64,000 bases of DNA from Cavia porcellus (taxonomy: Eukaryota; Chordata; Mammalia; Rodentia; Caviidae). Every line of letters starts with the position of its first letter. Positions within the stretch are counted from its first letter, which is position 1. The notes under the pieces were generated by a model that ran no database searches, was not told the DNA's origin, and saw only the letters and a program-made list of their open reading frames with translations. The stretch is from the NCBI RefSeq assembly GCF_034190915.1, contig NW_026947486.1, positions 98,860,123 through 98,924,122 on the forward strand, read 5' to 3'. The translations under genes and the position numbers were made by a program. Shown here in pieces: positions 33,582-46,115 of this stretch.

Positions 33582-34842
33582 ACAATACTATCACAGGAAA
33601 TAGATGAGTTAAATTAATATAAATAGAGAAAGAAGGAGTAAGAAGGTATAGATCAGACTCACAGTAGGGACAGAGAAGTGACAATTAAGGAAACCTGGTC
33701 CCGGTGAAAGCCATTACTCAGGCTCCTCTGCTAACAGACAGTTGTAGAAGCTAGGAGTCCATTCTCACACAGAAACCCTGAGGGTAAGGGCTTTATCAGA
33801 ATCCTTGCCCTTCTGTTTTCAGGTCCTACAGAAATTAACAAATGCATACATCTCACAGGGACAGATGACTACTCACACCTGTAAGCACTTTGTAGTCAGT
33901 ACTCTCAGAAGATGTGATCAGGAACATCTCCTCAAGTATATGACCGAACGTACAGTTCTATATACTTGGAGTTTTATCAGTCAGGCACTTTGAAGGGAGA
34001 GTTAGGATCGTCCCAGAAACATGGGTGTGATCATTTAGAAATTATTTTAATATTGAATTTTAATTTTAGTGTTGCAAAGGTTTGGAATCCACAGATGGAA
34101 GTAGCTGCAGTAATTTGTGTTAAGGTTCTCTAATGTTTGGAAGTTATGGTTTAGACCTAGGAAGACAGCTCAAAACTGTCTGGGCAGAGGCTGATGAGGA
34201 GAGAAGCAGTGTCAGTTGAATCTGTGGTTAGACCGTCCCTGAGGCCATGATTCCCTGCACATGCACTGTGTGCTGTTGCTTTTCCTTTCCACAGAGAGGT
34301 AGTGTTTCCCAAAGTGTAGTGTGAGCTGAGGAGTTACATGGTAGGTCTCAAATCCTGGCTCCACAGCCTACTGGCTTTGCGCCTTTGGAAAAGTTAACTG
34401 TTTTTTCCTGATGCCCCGTTTACCCTTGGCAAAGTGAAAAGATCACATATCCATCTAAGTTCGTTATGAGATTTCAAGACACAGCAAAGTTTGTGGAATT
34501 CACACGGTGGAGACACAGTTAGGGCTTCAGCTGTCACCTACTGGGACAGTCTCAGCAGTGTGTTCTCTCCTTAGAGGATGGGTCTCAGATATATTTGAAC
34601 TTGGAAAATCAGTTTGCACCAAAACATTGATTAGCTTATTAGCACCCAAATTAGCTTATCAGGTAGTGAGGGACAGAGGAGCATGGACAAACTGGAAGAG
34701 GGATTGGGACAGGGCCTGCACATCAGAAAACCTGAGTAGTTTGGAGATGTGTGCTGTCATGGAAATTGTCCACACACAAATACAGATGCACAATTTCATA
34801 GATATGGCAGGGAGCAGTCTCTGTGATTAAATCATCCTCTAC
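33582..34842. other. No gene recognised
   Basis: A 107-codon plus frame at 34,507-34,830 lacks any motif, conserved copy or splice context. I see nothing else that I can support. Confidence 0.4.
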
Positions 34843-36899
34843 TTTTTTTTTTTTTGACTGCAAAGAGTTCACTGATCCAACAAAAACTTAATAATATGGT
34901 TATCTGCTTTACAAACGTAAACATACGTGTAGTTATATCCTTTAGGGCACTTTCTTTTCCTCTCTTTTTTATAATACCAATGACACATTTTAGGTTTTAT
35001 TACTCCTACAGTTCTTATTGCTTTGTTTGAAGAGAATAAAGACAAATGTGATAAAACAAATTAGAGTCAGTTAAAGCAAGAACAGACATAGTATATGATG
35101 TAAAAACAAAATACAAGGTGATCAACAGTGGCTACTATAATGCCTCTTGCTATTTTCAAAAGAATTGCCAATGTCTTAAAGATCATAAGATAAAACATAC
35201 CAAAACAGAACAAAACAGATCACAAGGAAACAATTTTAAGAAACACTGATTTCAAAGCAAATCCACAGGAGATCTTCGTTGTCTGTCTAATTGTCTCTAG
35301 TTTTCTTCCAAATAGTTGTCTCTATCTTCACACACAGTGAGTACATACTGAGCATTACAGAACTAATAAAATTATTAGAGGATGATGGATTTTTAGGTCT
35401 TCAAGCCCAGACATTGGAGAAGTCCATAGTTCCTGTCATAATGTCCTTCATTCTCTTCATAGTAGCTGTCCTTATCTTTACATACGCTGAAATTGAACAT
35501 AAGAGACTAGACTAATATAACTCTGAACAGTGAATAATAGTTTTGCTAGATTTTATATCATAATGTTACAGAATTAACACTGGGTTTCTTAGTGTCTCTT
35601 CTTTGTCAGAGTATCTGTTCATTACATCGTGCATTATATAATGTGTTCCGGTAAACTGTTTAGAAATACTCCCAATGTGTGAATCTCTACATGTATATCT
35701 ATCTTTTCTATATCATACGAGAAAACAGATCATAATAAGAGAAAAAAAACCACAAATGCTTAGAAAAACATGAAATGAAAAAGATATATAAAACCACATC
35801 ATTAGGTCATCTACAGTAGTTACTATGCTTTCTCTTGTTATTTTCAATAGAGTTGTCCACATCATCAGACACATAATAATTGAACATAGCATTACATAGC
35901 TATTTTAGTAAAAATACAACTTTGGAGACTTTGTAGGACTTCATAAGCAGTTAATAACTAAATCAGAATGGGTATGTTATTACGTCTTGTCATCTGTAGA
36001 GTGGATGCCTCTACTCTTAGACTCAATATTATCAAGCGTACCAAATTTGAATAAGATCAGTCAAGGCAAAACAGCAGTTTAACAAGCCATCTTCAAATAA
36101 GATCAGTGATAGTAAGACAATGTAAGTAATACAAGCATCAGTTTAAGTTAATAAGAAATTAAGGATAGTTACCATGGTATAGCTTGCTATTTTGGGGATA
36201 GCTATCTATGCCCTCAAATCTAGTATGAGTAGATTGACTTGAACAAAATAAAATCAAACTAAGCAGAGGAATAAGATTATTGTGGCTTTTAAATCCTGAT
36301 ACACTATTAACAATGCCCTCTGCCTTCCTTTTTTAGGGAATTCCTCACCTTTTCCTTTCTCAGGATGCTTTGTATATTTTGGGCCCCAATAAGTCCAAAG
36401 TTTTTAGACTAAGGGGGCAACCCGCTATCTATCTGAGTGGTGCTGAATCTTTTTACCCCTGAGCTTGATCTTGAGCTGTACTCTTTCACTTACTAAAGCC
36501 ACAAGGTTTTCCTTCCTTCTAGCTTTGCAGTTCTCCACTGCATAAAAGTGTCATAACTTTCCAACCTATCTGCAGCTGCTGGGCGAGTTGTCCCTATTTT
36601 TCTCCAGTTCCCTGTCACATAGAGCATCGTTTTCTCATCTTTGACTTTCAGTTTATTAACCCTCTTTCAGGTTGAGTACATTTCATATTCATAGCATCAC
36701 GATGGATCCTGCCTCCTAATCTACTCTGCCTGTGTTTCTTTTTGTTAGTGTATTTAGACTATATTAAAAACTATAGTCCACCTTCTCTGCCTCAACTCTG
36801 CTATTCTATTTTTCTGCTATCATTTGTCCATTTTTCTCCTTCATTCCACTGTCCTCCTTGCTCATTGAGGCCTGTCTGTAACTGTTGCTGGAATCCTGG

Positions 36900-36901
<2 letters not shown>

Positions 36902-36971
<70 letters not shown>
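36902..36971. repeat. (CT)n / (GA)n microsatellite
   Basis: About 70 bp of pure CT. On the minus strand it would extend ORF1-like sequence with an Arg-Glu repeat (frame at 37,069-36,806), which lies at the 3' end of the HAL1 ORF1. Confidence 0.95.
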
Positions 36972-36974
<3 letters not shown>

Positions 36975-37096
36975 TGTCTCTCATATCCTTTAGTATTTTC
37001 TGTAGGGTTGAGTTGGTGACCATGAACTTGCACGTTTCCTCTTTGTCTTGGAAACATCTTTTTTTCCATTAATTTAGAGAGAGAGAGATTTTCAGG

Positions 37097-38144
37097 CTAC
37101 AGTAATCTTGGTTGGAGGTTATTTTCTTTCATGGCTTGGAACATTTTCCCCCAGGCTCTTCTCAATTTAATAGTTTGTGTTGATAAGTCTGTTGTCATTT
37201 TGATGATTTGTCCTTTATAGGTGATGTGCTTCTTTTCTATGGCCGCTTTTAATATTCTGCTCTTGTGGTGGATCACTGGAATCTTGATTATTATGTGTCT
37301 GGGTGTAGATCTGTTTTGGTTATAGCTACCTGGAGTTCTGTATGCCTCATTTATCTGGGTATCATTTCTTTTTCCTATGTTTGGGAAGTTTTCCTTAATT
37401 ATTTCTGTGAATAGTCTTTGTAATTCATTTGTTGTGACTCTTGCTTCTTCACTTACATTTTTTATTCTTGTTATATATCCTCTTGTCATCTTCTAGCCTT
37501 TGAATTGTTATTTCTTGGTTCCTTGTTATTTTTAATAGGTCTTTTCTTTCATGATCACATACTGTAAATCTCTCTTCAAATTTCGAAAGACTAACTTTTG
37601 TTTCTGTGGAGGCATTTTGCCAGCTTTCAGTAGAGTTTTTAGTTTCCTGGTAGTCCCTTTTGATCTGTTTCACATATTTTAGACTTTGTTTATGTTCTTC
37701 ACCAAAGGTTTCTCTTCCTTTTCTGGGTTCCTCCCTTCTTCCCTCTGTGGTTTTTTTTTTTTTTTTTTTTTGAAAGTGGCTTAGCATTTCTTCAATTAAC
37801 CTTTTTATTTCTTTTCTCACTTGTGTTAGAATTTCAGTTTTAAGTTTATCTATGAAGTCATGAATGTATTTATTTATGTCTGCTGATGTTGTGGCTAACA
37901 CTGCATGATTGCTGGACTGCTTTTCTTCTGTATTTAGCTCCCCTGGGCTTATTTTCCCATGTTCAGCGGCTGAAGGTTTTGTCTTATTTTTTGTTCTTGT
38001 CACGTCTCTGGTTTCTTTCAGACAGGTGTGTGGAGGAGGTCTCAGGCCATCTGGCTGGAGGCTTGCTGCTCTGTCCAGTTTGCTCATATCGGAGGTGGCA
38101 CACAGGGATCCTGCGGGTTGGCCCCTCCCCTGTAAGGCAGTCAA
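37097..38144 (-). pseudogene. L1/HAL1 ORF1 (RNA-binding protein), frameshifted
   Basis: L1 ORF1p is a trimeric RNA-binding chaperone. The first part (38,144-37,449) has a Ser/Lys-rich N-terminus, a heptad-like coiled-coil stretch (I-D-K-L-K-T-E-I-L-T-Q-V-R) and a Lys run from a pure A21 tract (37,751-37,771), ending in R-L-E-D-D-K-R-I. The second (37,489-37,097) is in another frame and covers the RRM and C-terminal domain, with E-N-F-P-N, E-A-Y-R-T-P and R-S-T-P-R-H-I-I-I-K. A single frameshift near 37,470-37,489 separates them, so the element is not intact here. Confidence 0.8.
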
Positions 38145-38640
38145 CCTTCTATTGCCTTAAGCACTTTATGCTGTGCTGTCATCACAGGGTCAGAAGTCAC
38201 AGGGTCAGAACAATTTCATTCCTGGATATTGGTTCCCGACCAGGGGCGTCGTTCAGCCCAAGCTGCTCAAACCAGTCCTCTCTGGGTCAGGGGTGGTTGA
38301 CTGACACCACTGCAATGCTGGGCTCTGCCCTACTCCAAGGTGTCTTCCAGTCAGCCTCCCAGGCCATGGGAACCAATTTCCAGCACTCACTGAGAGCCAA
38401 CAGGCTCTCTACCTTGGCTCTACTTCACACTGTGCCACATCCTCCTGCCAACGATCCAGGACTCACCAACTCCCGTTATTGGCAGCTGTGGCTTTGGCAT
38501 GACCTTGAATCATCTGTCTTCACTGCGCACCCAGCACAGCATGGAACAGGTCTCAGTGAATGTGTCAGAGTTGAGCCCTCCACCCGCGCTTTTCCTTCCT
38601 CTTCATAATTTTATTTATTTTTTTTTTTTTCGGTTTCCTC

Positions 38641-41600
38641 CTGGGTTAGTGAGTATCGTTCTCCAATCATCTGGCCCACTCCACATTGTCAGATTCTAGC
38701 ATCTGGGCTGTTTTCCCTGGAGTGGTTCTCTATAGAGCTTTCTAGCAAGCCACTGTTTTTTTCCATCCTTTATTCTCACAGTGTCCAAAGAGAGAGAGTG
38801 CTTTGTATTCAAGATTTGCCTGTGATGAATTCTGTTGGGTGCTGTGGTGGTGACCATGAAGGAAAATTAAAACTGGGAACACAAATCATGGACTGAAAAT
38901 GGATTTATGTGTTTGAAGAGCCTTTTTCTCAAGGAGGCATGAACATTACCTATTGGCCAGAGGAAGCCATCACTACTGAGAGAAGCACTGCATAGGCTTT
39001 AATGGGTGTGAGAGCTCAGTTCCCAAAGGGACCTCCCAGGGCTAAAGATGAAGGCTGCGTATTGGCTCCTGGGGCAGGTGAGAAGGGCAATTTTGTGACT
39101 GTGTCCCTGATACCAGCAGGATGGAGCAGAGGTACTGAGAAGACAGATTCCTAAGTCAAGGGACAAAGATCTCAGTAGAGGTGTTACAGAAAAATATTAT
39201 CAAATTAGGTGGGAGAATCTTTGCACTGAGGAGTTTGAAGGCAACTTGCTTATTAATGCTCATGAGCTGGGGTACTGAATCAAAGTCTAAATCAGCAGCC
39301 CTGAGTCTGCCTAAAGTTCAATTTAAATATAATTTTCAAGCAGGAAGTACAACGCTGATGGCAGTTATTGCATGATTGGTTACATTAATTAAGCCGTATG
39401 TTGCAAAGGAATCTACTTATAAGTAGATTTGCTTAAAAGGAAATGTTTCCATTTAGGAAAAAACATCCTGGGAAGGAAAGGACAGGATATGAGTGGAGTA
39501 AGTAAAGTTAAAATGTACTCGATGGGACTAATCTGTCCCAAATATGAAGTCCTTGATGCTAGTTGGGATAATTTGCATTTTTCTAAGTACGGGAAAACAT
39601 AAGCCTTGCAGCTGGACATAGGCAAGTTGACCCTGTGCATTATCATGGAAAAGCAACTGAACCCAGACAGTCAGGGCTGACTGAATTTAGGAGCCTCACT
39701 ACGTGACAGGCAGCAGCAGCATAGTCAGAAGCCACTAACTGCTGTTTACTTGTTTCATAAGATGTCTATAACTGTATGCTTACAATAGGATATTGAGATT
39801 TCTGTTGGAGGGGAATACCTAATCTATGTTTTTATAAATCAGAAATTTGATATTGTCATCATATAGATTTACCTGTACATGACATGTTCCTTTTGTCTGA
39901 TACTTCTGGGGCTCTCACCTTGTCTCTCTAGTTGCTACATGAGGGAGTGAATAACTTCACTGTGGTGGGTTATATCCTGATTGGAGGTGGCACAGGGAGT
40001 TCAGCTACCTTTAGAAAACTCAATATTCCCAGGCTTCAAAGTCAATGGAGGCATAATCCTTTGACCTTTGGTTTGTAGGATATTACCCAGTCCTTGCAAT
40101 CTGGTCGAACAGTACTGGCTCAGGCATGAAACCTGGCAGGGCAGTAGGCCAAGAGGGGAAATCCGCTACCATTATTTTGCTGTGTGTGCTTTATACTGCA
40201 CATCAGACTTTGGTTGATTTATGACTTTTCTGGAGCATTCCATCCTGTAAAGAAGAGTCTCTGTCTTGGGTAATGAATGGCATGTTGCACTAATTCATCA
40301 GATGCCGGAAGTGAAAGCTGGTGTCATCCCACCCTATGTGTCTTGGCACTGGCTGACAGGAGGAGTTGGGGTAGGGTTTATAGGTACCAACTGAAGAAGC
40401 AGCCTTACAAAGTTGTATGCAAAGGTCGCTAGGAAATTCAGGTCATAGCTCAGAACACCAGACTACTTATAGCAACACAGCTGGTAATGATCAGACTCAG
40501 GAGAAATCAAGTGGGAACAAGAAGTCCATGGGGGGTTGGATGCCAAGCCATATGTGTTGTGTGTTGGTGGAACATTTGTGTATGATTTTATCATGTCCCG
40601 CAACATTTTCGAAGACTTAGGTTAAGCGCAGTGGACTAATTAACCTGACAGGAGAAATTTCAAGGCAGTCTAACACTGAGGTGATTGCATGAACAACATT
40701 GAGAGTTTTAATCAGCTCTACCTTAAGAAATGAGAATAAAAAGCCCCACAGAATGATTTTAAAAGTTTTTGAGTGTAATCAGAAATGAAGTTCAGATAAA
40801 GTTGCAGCCTACAAAGGTGGAGCAGGGGAGAATTTTGCTGCTGAAAAAGTTAGCATTGAAAAGCCAAAAATTCTGAAGCAGAAGAAAAAAATTGCCTGAG
40901 ATCACCACAAGAACCCTTCAAAGATATAAAACTAAAATGAAAGACTTCTTTTTGAGAACAGAGCTCACGGACACCATTCTCTAGAACAGCAACAGCCTAG
41001 GGAGTGAGGATTGCTTCTCCAGGATTCAACTCACTATGGTCAGTCAGTTCTTGAGGCATTCAGAGCCTTCAGAAACCACCAAGGAGATGTAAAAGTGTTA
41101 GACTAGGGTTTTACCTGGTGGAAGACCTGGGAGTCATTCACACAGTGTGTGTGATCATTTTAGATGCATGTGGAATGCAAGACTTGTGAGGTCAGGGAGA
41201 CTTACGCCAGGATTTCAGAAGAAGGACTGAGAGGCCATGCAGTGGGCCCCTGGGAGCGCAGTTCATGATTCTATGAGAGTGAAACCAGTGCAGTCGAGAT
41301 TACAGTATGTTGAAAAAGCCACTGTAACTAATTGTCTTTTCCCACTGGGATCTTCTGTAAAGGTGATGAAGTATGAAATCCACAGACAGAGGTGTAGGGA
41401 ATAAAGCAAGTATCGTTTATGGCAAAGGCCTAAGAAGAGGTCTTGCTAGGTGAGAAGAGCTGCAAGGGTGGACAGTGAGGAAATGCCCAAATTCTGGGCT
41501 TTATATACAGATTGTTGGGGAATTTTTGGTGAACACATGAAAAATGAAGTTGCTGCTTTAATTTACTACTCTAATGTTAGGAGAAGAGACTTCCAGTGTA

Positions 41601-44600
41601 GCCCCAGCTATCCGTGGCATATTCCACTGAGCCACGTTCCCTTGCCTTCCAATTTTCCCGTGGCTTACCTCAGTTTATTAAGGCCGCTATCTTCGCTGTG
41701 TATTGTTTGTTTATACCCTGATTTCAACCGCTTCTCAACACTGGTCCCTTAAGTGCACCTAGAGAGAGAGAATGTAATTTTTTTCAGGCTGCTTCCTTGC
41801 ACTGGCAGGGCAGTATTTAGGGTCTGCAACTGTGAAATCCAAGGGCACTGTGTAGAAGCGGAGTGGAATTTCCGTTGACCGGTGACTGTGTACCACTATC
41901 TGGAGGTTGAAGGATGTCAAATAGGAAGCCACAAATTCGATTAAGGGACTGAGTACCTATGGTATAAATAGTAAGGATATAGGAAACATTTTCAGTGGCT
42001 GGAGTGTAAAGTAACCAGGTTGCCCAATTCCAAGTCTCTGACCAGGATCTCCATGACTTGGGTAATTGTGGTGAATCTTAGAAGTCAAGAGCCTACCTGA
42101 AATTCTGACATTTTCTTTAACTGTTTTAAGATCCTTTTTGTTCGATGAGACTTATTTTTTATGTGTAAGTTTTATTTATGAATGTACATGTTCCTTATGT
42201 TTAAGCAATAAGAAGATGGGGAGCTCTGTGGTTTTAAAATGCAATTTTGGGTAAAGAATGAAAACCAGACTTTAGCTGAGCTTCTATAGCTATCACCATG
42301 GCTTTTTAGACTCATTGAATCATAACAGTGAGAAATGACAGGTGTACCTGGAGACTGCAAGGAGTCCAGTGCAGAAATTGGAGCCCCTTTGTATATCTAG
42401 TGTATATTACTATTATTTTTCATAATTCTTTTTAGGCATATTTTTCTCTTGAGTGTTTAAGATCAAGTTAAAGTGAGGCCAGTGTTAATTAAATTTAATC
42501 CATCTAAAATCAGCCTCAAATTTGTAAAATACAATCTTAAGTTGTCATGTTTGGGTGTTGATTATGGGCAGCTCAGCATCTCTCCCAAAGATGGCACCTT
42601 AGGTTGTACTGTATAAACTAGGGCTGCTTTTAGATGAATGATTTAAAAAATTGATTTCTCTCTATATACAAGTTCAAGAGTAAAGAGATAAGACTTCAAG
42701 CTTTTTTTGTACCAGTAATCATATTCAGGACCTTGCGCATGTTAGGCGGGCACTTATGTCACTGCGTTATACTCCTGGATTCACACTTGGTGTTATACTC
42801 AGGAGAGATGGTGAAACAATGTCCCACTTAACAAGCTATATTTCCTCTCTGTGATAAGTTTTTTTATACTAAAATGGGAACATATTTTATAGAGAGAAAA
42901 GAAACCCCAGTGTCTACAGTATAACAGTCTCAGCATCATTGCTATGTTAAATGTTATATTCATTCTTGATTTCCAATTTTTTCAATAAAACTTTATAACT
43001 ATTACCTTTGATATGCAGAAGAATTTGTCTTTCATGCAGCCATGATTTGAAAAATAGCAGCGATCTGGTCATACTTTATGGTTCAAAGTGCTTTATATCC
43101 AGTTAAGATTATGATACATGAACTTACTGCTCCCACTTCAATAGTGACATAATTGTCCTCCTGGGTGTTCAACCCTGAGTGCCAAGAGACGTAACTACAC
43201 AAGAAAAACAGTTAAGGGAGCTAACAGGAGAGCCACTATTTCAGGGTTTTGGCCCTGGCCTCCAAAGTCAACAAAGACCCAGGACATGAGGAGACCTTTC
43301 CAAAGTACACTAATGCTCTGATGAGTCACCAAAACTCCTGAAGAGAAAGAGTTTTGGGCCCCAGAAGAAAGGGGTCAATCAATGTACATTGTGCTAAAAT
43401 TTAGCTCAGTTTGCTCTCTAAATTCACTTTTACTACCCCAAAACCTAAGTGTACAAAACATAGGAAAGTATGCCACGTAAATATAAACTGATGTAAAATA
43501 CCTTTGTTTATTTAAATAATTTTGTAAAATGATACAAGAGCAACTTAATTTCTTAAGAAAATACTATGCTAGACATAGAGATCAAAACCTTTAATCACAA
43601 CCAACTTAAGCCTATAATAATGCTTTCTTTAATAATATTGGTGTGTGCCAGCATGTGACTTGGGAAAAAAATTGGAAAGTCACACAACAGTGGAGAAAGC
43701 GGACGGAACTGGTTGAGGCAGTAATTTTTTCAGAAACCAAGGGGAGTGTAGTCCAGAACTTTTCTAAGCCCAAGGCATCCCCACTTCTTTATCTTAATGA
43801 TTATGTAATATAACTTATTAAATACAGTCATAGCATCTAATACACGTGCATATCTTGACTAAGGAAAAATGCTAAACATATTGCACACAGAAAATAATAG
43901 ACACTATGTCTCCAAAAACAATTTTTGATGTTATTTACAATGGTGAAGTGAGTAAGAGCAAGAACCTTAGAATCAGGCTGTTTCACTTTCTATCTCAGAT
44001 TTGTGTCACCATTGAACAAGTACTGTCCCTAATCTGAGACCCTGACATTGGGAACACAATGAGCACCTGCCGCTGGAGCTGAAGACTCATCCAATCTTTT
44101 CTATGGGGTGCATGTGCTGCAAACTAGTGCAAACTTTGGTGAGGGGTTTGCACATTGTGTCCTAAGGTTGGTCAGACTCTACTTATTGGTTTCTGATTCA
44201 AGGCCTTCTGAACAAATCTAGAATTGACATGGCTTCATGTCCTCAGGGTACTCGTATCCATTTACCTTTGTTCTTCCATTTTTTTTATAGATTTGTCCAC
44301 ATTTGGTCCTTGGTGCACAATCTTATCCTTCCTGAGATGTATGTAGTAGATTTCTTTAGCTCTGTCTTCTACAGATGCTAGGAACAAGATAGAGAATCTC
44401 CTATGTTTACCAAACTAGGAATAAAGGGGGGCTATATTCAAATCACACAATAGGCAGGTCAATCCATCTGCTGTCAATAGGAGAAAATGATGAGAACCCA
44501 CATATTTATTGACAGGGAATTGAAATAGGAAATGTCAGTGAAACTGAAAAGAGATTCTGGATATGGAGTCAAGTACCAGCCATAATGGAGGATAAGACAA

Positions 44601-45654
44601 TGTGGACATTTCAAATGAGACAGTTCCCCAAAGTAACCCCTTGTGATGATTTCCAGTAGTTTGTGTGCATGTTATGGGGAAGGGGAAGGGTGTAAACCAT
44701 GAGGAAGAGGCCTCTGACTCTACCTGATTACCTGCATTTCATCATCTGTCTCAGTAGTTGGGTTCATGGGTGCTGTCAACCTGAGGCATAGATAGAGGCT
44801 GCCAGTCATGGATAAAGGACAGTCTGAGACTAGTTTCTATGCCCCTGCAACAAACATGGAGGAGACATCAAATACTGTGTTAAAAACCTGAAATGTTTTC
44901 AATGAGATCCTAACTTAATCAGCAGAAACAGAGAGAGGCCCAGAAATAATTTTATGTGTCCCAGTGGATGCTTAGGTCAACACAAGCCACTCCAGAGAGG
45001 ATTTTGCTCTTCTCAAATGGCCAAGTAATTTACTTTCTTATGACTGCTTAGGCCCATGAAAACAGAATTACAACTACTAACCCTTTAAATGGTTAACCCA
45101 TCCCCACCAATATAACTGCATTTTCATTCTTATTGATTTGAAATGTGATTTATAATAATAGCTTCTTGTGGAACACTGGACAGATGATCCTATTGATATA
45201 AACAACCTATTTATTCGTTCTCAAGTGAGGACTACAGTGATATCCAACTGGACAAACACCTCTTCCAGTGTTAGTCTGAGAAATAACAGAAGACTTGGGT
45301 ATTCATTTGTGAATTGTCCTCTCCCGAGCCACCATTGAGATGTATCCATCCTGTTGTTTAAAGCCTATCTACTAACTCTGAAAAGGCCTTATTTTAGAGC
45401 AAGTCATGGACTGGAAATGCACTAAGATACTTGTTTTTGTTGTTTTGTTTTGTTTTGTTATGTTTTGTTCTTAATTTATTTTAGTTTATTAGCACATGTG
45501 TGTATTATATGTTTACATTCCTTGTGAGAAGGTGGCATATTTTTCATGCCATGTCACTTCCCTCCTTCCCTATTCCTCCCATCCTTTGATTGTCTTCCTT
45601 TTGCATACATCCTTGCAGTACTTAATGTTTGCATTTTTGTGAAACTGGTACATA
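38641..45654. other. About 7 kb with no recognised gene
   Basis: No conserved domain, no exon pair and no paralogue in the window. Frames of 60-100 codons (41,450-41,752 plus is the longest) lack motifs. Minor items: a diverged antisense ID SINE at 42,706-42,780 and a (GTTTT)n run near 45,434-45,468. Parts at 40.6-41.4 kb are A/G-rich and could be old LTR sequence, but I cannot name it. Confidence 0.45.
42706..42780 (-). mobile_element. ID/tRNA-type SINE, antisense, diverged
   Basis: The plus strand runs TTTTTTGTACCAGTAATCAT, ATTCAGGACCTTGCGCATG, TTAGGCGGGCAC and TCACTGCGTTATACTCC, the complement of a tail, B box, anticodon arm and A box in that order. Confidence 0.65.
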
Positions 45655-46115
45655 TTATGTCTTGTGTCGATATGTCCCCCCAAAGCCTCATGTGTTCATA
45701 GGGGAGGCTTTTTAGAGGTGGTTGGATCTAGAGTGTGTGATGCTGGGGTCAAGGTTTGTGATTAATAATTTCTAAACTGATTGGCTTGGCGTAGTTCTGG
45801 CTGTGTATAAAGAAAAGGTCCAGCCTTGTTGTGAATTCTGCTCATCCTAATGGCATGTAGCCTGGATAGAATACAAGGAACACATAAAGAACTGTTTCTT
45901 TGCTTGCTGCTTCGGTGTGTGCTGCTTTTCTGCCTTCTGCTGCCGAGATCTGTTCCTCCCCTCTAATTCACCCCTGCCATACCACCCTGTCTTGGAGCTA
46001 GCCAACTATGAACTGAAACCTCTACACCCTCTGAGGCACAGTAAATCTTTGTCCTCTAACTTTTTGTGTTGCGTATTTTGTCTCAGCAATGAGAAAAATA
46101 TAACTGAGACAGTAC
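45655..46115 (+). mobile_element. MaLR (MLT1/MST-like) solitary LTR
   Basis: Near the start ATATGTCCCCCCAAAGCCTC and GAGGCTTTTTAGAGGTGGTT. In the middle ATTGGCTTGGC and GTGTATAAAG. Late AACTATGAACTGAAACCTC, CAGTAAATCTTTGTCCTC and GTATTTTGTCTCAGCAATGA with AACTGAGACAGT at the end. This order is typical of ERVL-MaLR LTRs, old non-autonomous endogenous retroviral elements. No internal coding region is attached. Confidence 0.55.

Larger units (their letters stand above)
34843..38640 (-). mobile_element. HAL1-like (half-L1) element, near complete
   Basis: Read on the minus strand: a GC-richer 5' leader (about 38,640-38,150, with a GTCACAGGGTCAGAA direct repeat at 38,181-38,210); L1-type ORF1 (38,144-37,097); an ORF1 tail running into a GA repeat (36,902-36,971); a long AT-rich 3' region; and a 13-nt poly(A) (T tract on plus, 34,843-34,855). 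There is no trace of the ORF2 endonuclease or reverse transcriptase. ORF1 plus a long 3' UTR plus a tail is the plan of half-L1 (HAL1) retrotransposons, which borrow the L1 machinery. The 3' UTR is the family seen at 30.4, 32.7 and 62.9 kb. The exact 5' end and the target-site duplication were not identified. Confidence 0.65.

Noticed and set aside
36742..36993. ORFs of (SL)n and (RE)n
   Set aside because: Translations of a CT/GA microsatellite; the same holds at 28,922-29,198 and 7,695-7,954.
37886..38608. 240-codon plus-strand ORF
   Set aside because: It is the antisense shadow of the HAL1/L1 5' leader and the start of ORF1; no domain is recognisable in that strand.
40055..40080. Second DR1-like site (CCTTTGACCTTTGG)
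   Set aside because: Only one full half-site plus a degenerate one; common by chance in AT-rich DNA.
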